Part shown: positions 1 to 5,238 of the stretch, piece after piece
Position numbering within the stretch: the stretch's first letter is position 1
How the letters are laid out: each line of letters starts with the position of its first letter
Source of the DNA: Halodesulfurarchaeum sp.
GTDB taxonomy: Archaea; Halobacteriota; Halobacteria; Halobacteriales; Halobacteriaceae
Reading direction: 5' to 3'
Assembly (NCBI GenBank): GCA_018334775.1
Contig: JAGXLJ010000087.1
Span: forward strand, 1-5,941
DNA length: 5,941 nt
Made by a program: the position numbers and the translations under genes
The notes under the pieces: generated by a model
The model's database searches: none
Told to the model about the DNA's origin: nothing
The model's input: the letters and a program-made list of their open reading frames with translations, nothing else

Positions 1-385
1 GGGAGACCAGGGCATGTTGGTCGAGTCCGTTGAAACACTGCGGACACGATGTCTCGAAGTCGTCGAAAGAACTCGGTTCGGTAAAGGTAAAGTGGGCGAC
101 TTCGGAATTGCAATTCGGACACCACAAAAAGCCTACATTGTCCTTGGGGGTTTCCAGTTCCTCAAGAACTTTCATCCCCTGAACCGCATATTCAGTATCG
201 TCCCTCGGAGCTTCGTATTCCTGTTTTGTCCCGTTTAAACTCGTTTCAGCCTGTTCTCGTGCCGCTGCTAGCTCATGGTCCTTTAACAACGTCTTGACGA
301 CAGAATCGTGCGAAGAGTGGTTCTGCCTTTCCCGGATTTCATCTAGCCGCGCCTTCGTCCAATCTCGGACGCGAATCGTGGGCAT
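1..385 (-). CDS. Ribbon-helix-helix-like / zinc-ribbon small protein, 3' end beyond the window
   Basis: An open frame of 128 codons from ATG at 385 reaches the left edge without a stop, so the C-terminus is missing. Residues 1-38 (start MPTIRVRDWTKARLDEIRER, then HSSHDSVVKTLL) read as a short strand plus two helices, like ribbon-helix-helix DNA-binding or antitoxin-type proteins of haloarchaea. A charged, Glu-rich linker follows (about 39-83). A zinc ribbon is formed by Cys89/Cys92 (CPNC) and Cys114/Cys117 (CPQC). I chose this ATG because a TATA-like box lies about 60 bases upstream and no other in-frame ATG is visible nearby; no SD sequence is seen. The gene follows the permease in the same direction after 175 bases, probably with its own promoter. 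A role as a small DNA-binding regulator is inferred from fold resemblance only; its target is unknown and it need not act on the purine genes. Confidence 0.72.
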   Translation of the reverse strand, partial: MPTIRVRDWTKARLDEIRERQNHSSHDSVVKTLLKDHELAAAREQAETSLNGTKQEYEAPRDDTEYAVQGMKVLEELETPKDNVGFLWCPNCNSEVAHFTFTEPSSFDDFETSCPQCFNGLDQHALVS

Positions 386-445
386 TACATGCAGTACAAG
401 GTCACAGGTAGTAAAAGTAGTGGTGGATGTGGCATACTGAATGCG

Positions 446-457
446 GCTATAATATCA
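446..457 (-). promoter_or_regulatory. Candidate TATA box for the RHH/zinc-ribbon gene
   Basis: On the minus strand the spacer contains TTTTGATATTATAGCC, with the ATATTATA core at 455-448. Archaeal transcription usually starts about 25 bases downstream of the box centre, which would give a start near 427 and a leader of roughly 40 bases before the ATG at 385. It is the most AT-rich element of the spacer. Support is by pattern only. Confidence 0.4.
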
Positions 458-560
458 AAACACGGTCAATTATTCGGTCTCCGTTTCGTCTCAGTTTTCG
501 TGCTCACTTTGGGACTAATCCAACCTGTCACCACAAAACGAGCCGAAAATGAACAATCAG

Positions 561-1952
561 TTAATCGCTAGCTTGGTCGAAATCCATATCCAGACCGGAG
601 GCCGTCTCCTCGTCCAACCCGTCACTCAATTCGGTTCTTCCGGTCCCCACGCCCCCGCCAGGGACGAAGATATTGAGCAGGAGGGCAGCAAACCCACCAA
701 CAATCAGGGCCGAACCAAAGAAGTTCTGCCACGTAGCCGGCAAGTTCTGTAAAATATCCGGTCGCATCTGGACCATCAATCCTAACGCAATGGCGATTGA
801 GAGAATCGTGTTGTTCCGGTGGTTGAATTCGACGTTCTGTTTGATGAGTTTGAATCCCGAACCGAAGATCATGGCGAATAAGATGACCGCGCCACCACCC
901 AATACTGGGTCAGGCATCGCGGACACAATGGCCCCGATTTTGGGGATGAAGCCCAGAATAACCAGAATGACTCCCGCAATGCCGGCCACGTAACGGCTTG
1001 CCACGCCCGTAAAGTTCACAAGACCGACATTCTGCGAGAAAGACGTGTTCGGCATTGCGTTGAAAATCGCCGCGAAGGCACTCATTACTCCGTCAGCTAA
1101 GAGGCCACCGCGAAGTTGTTCCCGAGTTGGGGTGCGGTTTGTCGCAGCCACGATGCCCGAAATGTCACCAATCGTCTCCATACTTGTTATCACATACATG
1201 AACGCAATTGTCCCGATCGCGCTTGGATGGAAGCTGATCCCGTACTTTAGTGGAATCGGCACCGTAAACCAACCTGCCTGCGCGATAGTGCTGAAGTCAA
1301 CCATGCCCATAGGAATCGCAACAATGTACCCGACCACGATACCGATAAAAACAGACGCAATACGCCAGATACCCTCGAAGAACTGATTGAGGAGGATCGT
1401 GACCAGGAAAACGAGGCCAGCAAGGCCGAGATTTGCAAACGAAGCGTAGTCAGCTGCACCAACTCCCCCAGCAGCGTAATCCACTCCCGTGGGGATCAAT
1501 GTCAAACCGATTAGCATCACCACAACGCCCGTCACTAGCGGTGGGAAGTACTTCCTGAACCGCTGGAGTGAAAATCCGGCAATCATTTCGACCGGCGACG
1601 CAACGAGAGCGGCACCGAAAATCGCGCTGATGCCGAAGGAATTGCCTATCCCGATCATTGGCCCGAGGAAGGCAAAACTCGTCCCCATCACGATCGGCAA
1701 TCGAGCCCCCACCGGTCCGATCGGGGATACCTGAACGATCGTCGCGATTCCGGCGACGATCAGTGCCATCTGTACCAGGAACGTCGTTTCGCCTGTCGCC
1801 ATCCCGATTCCACCCGCGACAATGAGCGGTGGCGCAACGTTCCCCAGGAACATTGCGAAAACGTGTTGGAGGCCCAGCGGTATCGCCTCTCCTAACGGAG
1901 GTCTGTCCTCAATGTCGTATTCGATGTCTTCCGGTATAGTGGTTTCTGACAT
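561..1952 (-). CDS. NCS2 nucleobase:cation symporter, xanthine/urate-type permease
   Basis: A 463-residue membrane protein of the NCS2 (nucleobase-ascorbate transporter) family, which imports purines or pyrimidines with a cation. The sequence is mostly long hydrophobic helices, consistent with the family's 14 segments in two inverted repeats. The short helix-breaking motifs of the two repeats are visible as GTSFAF (90-95) and PNTSFSQN (301-308). Family landmarks are QH at 29-30 in helix 1, METIGD at 258-263 with Glu259 (equivalent of the substrate-binding Glu of XanQ), Asp287, and the signature QNVGLVNFTG at 307-316. Gln-Asn at the start of that signature and Thr-Gly at its end match xanthine/urate permeases; uracil permeases typically have Glu-Asn there. 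Both ends are acidic and cytosol-like, as usual in halophiles. The neighbouring xanthine-dehydrogenase-type enzyme supports purine uptake. The start at 1952 is the first ATG before helix 1, with no SD sequence. Family is near certain; purine specificity is a strong inference, and xanthine versus urate or hypoxanthine is not settled. Confidence 0.93.
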   Translation of the reverse strand: MSETTIPEDIEYDIEDRPPLGEAIPLGLQHVFAMFLGNVAPPLIVAGGIGMATGETTFLVQMALIVAGIATIVQVSPIGPVGARLPIVMGTSFAFLGPMIGIGNSFGISAIFGAALVASPVEMIAGFSLQRFRKYFPPLVTGVVVMLIGLTLIPTGVDYAAGGVGAADYASFANLGLAGLVFLVTILLNQFFEGIWRIASVFIGIVVGYIVAIPMGMVDFSTIAQAGWFTVPIPLKYGISFHPSAIGTIAFMYVITSMETIGDISGIVAATNRTPTREQLRGGLLADGVMSAFAAIFNAMPNTSFSQNVGLVNFTGVASRYVAGIAGVILVILGFIPKIGAIVSAMPDPVLGGGAVILFAMIFGSGFKLIKQNVEFNHRNNTILSIAIALGLMVQMRPDILQNLPATWQNFFGSALIVGGFAALLLNIFVPGGGVGTGRTELSDGLDEETASGLDMDFDQASD

Positions 1953-1983
1953 TATTGGTACCGATACTCATTGCTCAGAGGCC

Positions 1984-1996
1984 TAATTCTAAAAGG
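1984..1996 (-). promoter_or_regulatory. Candidate proximal TATA box of the permease gene
   Basis: The minus strand reads CCTTTTAGAATTA here, resembling the T-rich haloarchaeal TATA element. A start about 25 bases downstream would fall near 1965 and give a very short leader before the ATG at 1952, which fits the lack of an SD sequence. It competes with a stronger-looking box at 2046-2053; I cannot tell which is used. Confidence 0.35.
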
Positions 1997-2045
1997 TTAC
2001 GGCCACTCTTGGTTTAGATTGGCAGCACTCGGACACGGCTAATCG

Positions 2046-2053
2046 ATATATAA
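2046..2053 (-). promoter_or_regulatory. Candidate distal TATA box of the permease gene
   Basis: The minus strand reads TTATATAT, the cleanest TATA-like octamer in the window, preceded by GGTCCG where the BRE would lie. A start about 25 bases downstream would leave a leader of roughly 70 bases. The upstream side overlaps an imperfect inverted repeat (2051-2063), so binding of a regulator there could block TBP/TFB. It indicates that the permease may be transcribed separately from the dehydrogenase genes. Confidence 0.45.
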
Positions 2054-2063
2054 CGGACCGTAA
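2051..2063. repeat. Imperfect inverted repeat at the BRE/TATA of the permease promoter
   Basis: On the plus strand TAACGGACCGTAA has arms TAACGG and CCGTAA around a central A, matching at 5 of 6 positions. It overlaps the upstream edge of the distal TATA box. The 7-mer GGACCGT within it recurs at 2112-2118, 57 bases away. Operator function is inference. Confidence 0.3.
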
Positions 2064-2111
2064 ACGTAGACACCACAAGATTCACATCAGGTAGTACATA
2101 TCCCTGTGAAA

Positions 2112-2129
2112 GGACCGTTCGAACGTTCC
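2112..2129. repeat. 18-base near-perfect palindrome just after the molybdopterin-subunit stop codon
   Basis: The plus strand reads GGACCGTTCGAACGTTCC: two 9-base halves matching at 8 positions with a perfect CGTTCGAACG core. It touches the stop codon of the large dehydrogenase subunit by one base. There is no spacer to form a loop and no T-run after it, so a protein-binding site is at least as likely as an RNA hairpin. Confidence 0.35.
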
Positions 2130-4579
2130 TACTCGTTCAACTTCGCAGCGATCTTTTCCGCAGTGATCGGCAAATCTCTGATTCGAACGTCCACGGCCCG
2201 ATCGATCGCATTACTCAGTGCTGGTGGGACGGCATTTGTTGGGACTTCGCCGACTGATTTCGCGCCAAATGGGCCAGTCGGTTCGTGGGTTTCGACAAGA
2301 ATTGATTCCAATGGCGGTTGATCCGCCGTCGTCGGCATTCCATACTCCCGGAAGTCAGTTGTTAGCGGTCGACCCTGTTCGTCGAATTCGAGACCACCAC
2401 TAACGGCATACTCGTAGCTCATATGCATCGCACCTTCGACCTGACCTTCGGCCAATTTTGGATTGATTGCGGTCCCACAGTCCACGGCAAAGACCAGTTT
2501 ATTGACGGTGAACTCGCCCGTGCTATCGTCAACGGTCACGTCAGCGAACTGGGCCCCGTATGGTGGCGGAGATTGGTCCGTACTATGGCTGGCCTGTCCC
2601 ATAATCTGTTCACGGTTCGCTTCACCGTATATCGACTCGTAGCCGACCGCTTCTATTGACACCGAATTGGCGGATTCAGTGTCGACGACTGATCCACCGT
2701 CGAGTTCAACCCGGGCCTCAGGTATCTCCAGCATCCGGGCGCCGATCCGTCGGATCGAGTCTGCAGCGTCGGCAGCCGCTTTCTTAACGGCGTGGCCAGT
2801 GACATACGTCGTCGAAGACGCGTACGCCCCATAATCGAACGGCGAGATGTCCGTATCAGAAGGCTGCACGACGATATCCGCCGGATCTACTTTGAGCACT
2901 TCACTGGCTATCTGGGACATGGCCGTATCCGCTCCCGGGCCAGTGTCGACGGCACCGGTCTGCAGAATAAAGGATCCGTCCTCGTTCATCTTTATGTGTG
3001 CAGCCCCGAGTTCGTCGCCGGCAACGCCACTACCCTGGGCCGAGAGAGCCATCCCTACTGCCCGATGCTCGTGTTCCGCATCCGGCTGCTTGAGGTCGCC
3101 CCAACCGATCGCATCTTTCCCACGGTCGATGCAATCCTCCAAGCCACACGAGCGGATCCGACGGACGTGGCCCTCACCCCCCGAAGTGATTCCCGAGGCC
3201 TCGTCCAGGTCACCGTTTTCGACCATGTTTTTCCGTCTGAGCTCGATCGGATCCATGTCGATTGCGTCGGCGACCTCCCCGATATGGCCCTCGACCGCAA
3301 AATGTCCCTGGGGTGCGCCATAGCCACGCATTGCCCCCGGAACTGGAAGGTTCGTGTGGACGGCGTCCATCTCGAAGCGCATGTTCGGCGTGTTTGGATA
3401 CAACGGCAGCGGTTTCGTTCCGGCACACCCGGTAACCGTCAAGCCGTGAGGACCATATGCCCCGCTGTTCGAGAGGGTCTCCATGTCGAGAGCCTTCAAC
3501 GCACCGTCGTCTGTGACGACACTCTTCATGCTGATCGACATCGGTCGCCGGAAACGCCCGGCAAAGAACTGTTCACGCCGGGTCGTTTGGAGTTTCACAG
3601 GCCGCCCGACTGCTTCCGAAAGGGCGACTGCGATGGGTTCAATAAGCAGCGATTGCTTCGCTCCGAACCCCGCCCCGATTCGCGGCTTACTCACCCGGAT
3701 ATCCCGAATCGGAACGTCGAAGAGATGCGCCAGTTGGCGTCGGGTGTGATACGGGACCTGCGTACTGGTAATGACGTGGAGTCGGTCGTCTTCGTCCCGC
3801 CGAGAGATGGTCGTATGTGGCTCCGGAACAAGATGGGATTGATAGGGCATTTCCCAGTCTGATTCGACCACTGTCCAATCCTCGCGGGCCTCGGCTTCTT
3901 CATAGGCCGCCGAGACGTCGCCGATTTCACCCTCGGCGTGGGCCTCAACGTTCCGTTCGTAATCGTGACCCGGGAGTTTGTTTTCGACCGTTTCCGAATC
4001 GTGAACTTGCGGGGCGGCAGTCGACCGAGCAGTTTCCGGGTCCAGAACTGGATCAAGTTGCTCGTATTCGACATCAATTTCCCGCATGGCCTGGATGGCA
4101 GTCCGTCCATCAGTTGCGGCGACCGCAGCAATGGGGTCACCCACATACCTGACTTTCTTCCGGAGAACCCGCATGTCATACGGTGATGGCTCCATATAGG
4201 ATTGTCCGGCAGAGGTGTAGGGCTTTTCAGGTACCGACTCACTCCACGGTGTGAGAACGGTATGGACCCCGTCCATCTGTTCGGCCCTGCTCGTATCGAT
4301 GTTTGTCACATAGCCATGGGCGATTTCCGACCGGAGCACTTTCCCTTCGAGGAGATTTGGGAAGTTCGACGCGTAATCGCTCGTATATTTCGCATCGCCG
4401 GTGACGATTTTTCTGGCGTCGTCCTTTTCGGCCGATTCGGAGATCGCGAATCGGTCGGTGAGTGACTTCCGGTTGTCGGCCGATTCAGGCCAGTGAAACG
4501 GGTGCTCTTCGGTCTCGGGTTCCGACTCCGACGATTCGTCCAATTGGGACTCCTGCTCTCCTGATTGTGGTTTACTCAT
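2129..4579 (-). CDS. Xanthine dehydrogenase family molybdopterin-binding (large) subunit, XdhA-like
   Basis: An 816-residue catalytic subunit of a molybdenum hydroxylase, which oxidises a heterocycle such as a purine using water and passes electrons to the iron-sulfur subunit. Residues 1-55 are a Ser/Glu-rich acidic extension without a Tat motif, suggesting a cytosolic enzyme. The aldehyde oxidase/XDH a/b hammerhead domain follows (about 56-185, including VRYVGDPIAAVAA at 143-155). The molybdopterin-binding domain shows GAGFGAK at 302-308, GAMRGYGAPQG at 415-425, DTGPGADTAMSQIASE at 545-560, ASSTTYVTGHA at 587-597 and GAKSVGE at 772-778; Glu778 is the expected catalytic base. Length and motif order fit a complete subunit. 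The LSNSGAY and TNLPVPGAMRGYGAPQ regions resemble E. coli XdhA more than bovine XDH or CoxL, and the CO dehydrogenase active-site loop with Cys is absent. Its ATG overlaps the end of the iron-sulfur subunit gene by 8 bases (ATGAGTAA), with a weak GGAG 10 bases upstream. Positions of bovine Glu802 and Arg880 appear as Gln309 and Ala386, so a purine substrate is likely from context but unproven. Confidence 0.93.
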   Translation of the reverse strand: MSKPQSGEQESQLDESSESEPETEEHPFHWPESADNRKSLTDRFAISESAEKDDARKIVTGDAKYTSDYASNFPNLLEGKVLRSEIAHGYVTNIDTSRAEQMDGVHTVLTPWSESVPEKPYTSAGQSYMEPSPYDMRVLRKKVRYVGDPIAAVAATDGRTAIQAMREIDVEYEQLDPVLDPETARSTAAPQVHDSETVENKLPGHDYERNVEAHAEGEIGDVSAAYEEAEAREDWTVVESDWEMPYQSHLVPEPHTTISRRDEDDRLHVITSTQVPYHTRRQLAHLFDVPIRDIRVSKPRIGAGFGAKQSLLIEPIAVALSEAVGRPVKLQTTRREQFFAGRFRRPMSISMKSVVTDDGALKALDMETLSNSGAYGPHGLTVTGCAGTKPLPLYPNTPNMRFEMDAVHTNLPVPGAMRGYGAPQGHFAVEGHIGEVADAIDMDPIELRRKNMVENGDLDEASGITSGGEGHVRRIRSCGLEDCIDRGKDAIGWGDLKQPDAEHEHRAVGMALSAQGSGVAGDELGAAHIKMNEDGSFILQTGAVDTGPGADTAMSQIASEVLKVDPADIVVQPSDTDISPFDYGAYASSTTYVTGHAVKKAAADAADSIRRIGARMLEIPEARVELDGGSVVDTESANSVSIEAVGYESIYGEANREQIMGQASHSTDQSPPPYGAQFADVTVDDSTGEFTVNKLVFAVDCGTAINPKLAEGQVEGAMHMSYEYAVSGGLEFDEQGRPLTTDFREYGMPTTADQPPLESILVETHEPTGPFGAKSVGEVPTNAVPPALSNAIDRAVDVRIRDLPITAEKIAAKLNE

Positions 4580-5093
4580 TGCTTATGGGCTCCGTTTCTG
4601 TCGTTGGTTCCGGCAGACCGCCATCTGCAACCTCAGCCGGCATTCGAGCCGCTGCATCTTCGACGGCGTCAATGATCTTTTCGTACCCGGTACAACGACA
4701 GAGGTTTTCCGAGAGTTCCTCACGGATCTCCTCGCGATCAGGATCCGGATTGGACTCCAACAATCCTTTCGTTCGCATGATCATACCAGGGATACAGAAT
4801 CCACATTGGAGTGCGGAATTGTCGACGAACGCTTCCTGAACGGGGTGCAGATCAGACTGGGTTCCCAACGCGGATATCGTTTCAACCTCCGAGCCAGCGA
4901 CCGTCTCCATCGGGCGAAGACAGGCCTTCTCCACTTCACCGTCGATGGACACTGTGCAAAACCCACAAGAACCAGACCGGCAGCCACGTTTTGGTCCAGT
5001 GTAACCGTTCCGTCTGAGAACATCCAAAAGTGGTTCCTCGGCCTCCGCCGTGACAGATATTTGCGCTCCGTTAACCTGAAGTGTGAATTCCAT
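4572..5093 (-). CDS. Xanthine dehydrogenase family [2Fe-2S] (small) subunit
   Basis: A 173-residue electron-transfer subunit of the molybdenum hydroxylase, carrying electrons from the molybdenum site through two [2Fe-2S] clusters. The N-terminal plant-ferredoxin-like domain has Cys38, Cys43, Cys46 (in GCRSGSCGFC) and Cys58. The C-terminal helical domain has Cys97, Cys100 (LQCGFC) and Cys132, Cys134 (LCRCTGY). All eight ligands are present, so the subunit looks functional. Length is usual for the CoxS/XdhC-type family plus an acidic, Pro/Thr-rich tail after about residue 150. The start at 5093 is the only in-frame ATG; the frame closes upstream at 5136-5138 and there is no SD sequence just before it, so translation may be leaderless or coupled. 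The gene overlaps the large-subunit gene by 8 bases, which implies one mRNA and matched synthesis. No FAD subunit gene separates or flanks the pair here. Confidence 0.95.
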   Translation of the reverse strand: MEFTLQVNGAQISVTAEAEEPLLDVLRRNGYTGPKRGCRSGSCGFCTVSIDGEVEKACLRPMETVAGSEVETISALGTQSDLHPVQEAFVDNSALQCGFCIPGMIMRTKGLLESNPDPDREEIREELSENLCRCTGYEKIIDAVEDAAARMPAEVADGGLPEPTTETEPISNE

Positions 5094-5184
5094 GTGAATG
5101 ATAACCGTGCGTGGGACTATCAGCGATGGACATGCTTAATTCTTTGGTGGAAACTTTACCATCGATATCGATTTGGTATGACAT
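5071..5184 (-). CDS. Possible 37-residue small ORF with a strong ribosome binding site
   Basis: An ORF starts at ATG 5184 (MSYQIDIDGKVSTKELSMSI) and stops with TAA at 5073-5071, overlapping the first 23 bases of the iron-sulfur subunit gene in another frame. The last 13 residues contain four His (THGYHSHGIHTSG). A perfect SD sequence lies 10 bases upstream, and no other start codon fits it. It begins 54 bases after the cofG stop, in the same frame as cofG. I recognise no family. It could be a real small protein, a leader peptide that tunes translation of the dehydrogenase genes, or a chance ORF. The SD sequence is the main support. Confidence 0.35.
   Translation of the reverse strand: MSYQIDIDGKVSTKELSMSIADSPTHGYHSHGIHTSG
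5161..5172. repeat. 12-base perfect palindrome upstream of the dehydrogenase genes
   Basis: ATCGATATCGAT reads the same on both strands. It lies 68 bases upstream of the iron-sulfur subunit ATG and inside the possible small ORF. Its ATCGATAT half recurs at 2042-2049, beside the distal TATA box of the permease gene. It might be an operator or part of a weak promoter; neither is shown. Confidence 0.3.
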
Positions 5185-5194
5185 CGGTTCGTGT

Positions 5195-5203
5195 TCACCT
5201 CCT
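5195..5203 (-). promoter_or_regulatory. Perfect 9-base Shine-Dalgarno sequence
   Basis: The minus strand reads AGGAGGTGA, fully complementary to the haloarchaeal 16S rRNA 3' end (ATCACCTCCT). It is 10 bases before the ATG at 5184, slightly long but workable. It is about 100 bases from the iron-sulfur subunit ATG at 5093, too far to serve that gene directly. None of the other starts in the window has a comparable site. Confidence 0.55.
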
Positions 5204-5238
5204 ATGTTGACAAACAGGTCCCGAGTGCCCTCATTCCA

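Noticed and set aside
405..413. 9-base repeat CAGGTAGTA shared with 2088-2096
   Set aside because: Its position relative to the TATA boxes differs in the two spacers (downstream in one, upstream in the other), and a 9-base match between spacers can arise by chance.
531..553. Two short T4 runs on the minus strand just after the permease stop, as a terminator
   Set aside because: T4 runs are too short and no stem precedes them; archaeal terminators cannot be called on this alone.
389..571. Plus-strand ORF of 60 codons across the spacer between the permease and the zinc-ribbon gene
   Set aside because: No SD sequence, no recognisable domain, and it runs over the permease stop and the likely promoter of the zinc-ribbon gene.
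2792..3862. Long plus-strand ORF of 356 codons inside the molybdopterin-subunit gene
   Set aside because: It is fully antisense to a well-supported gene, its product is strongly Arg-rich and unlike the acidic proteins of this organism, and it shows no known domain. It is a by-product of few stop codons in the antisense frame.
2129..4579. Large subunit as an aerobic carbon monoxide dehydrogenase (CoxL)
   Set aside because: The CoxL active-site loop with its Cys is missing; the corresponding region reads GAMRGYGAPQ, as in XdhA-type enzymes.
4462..5210. Several plus-strand ORFs opposite the iron-sulfur subunit gene
   Set aside because: All are antisense to a gene with all eight cluster-ligand Cys conserved and show no domain of their own.
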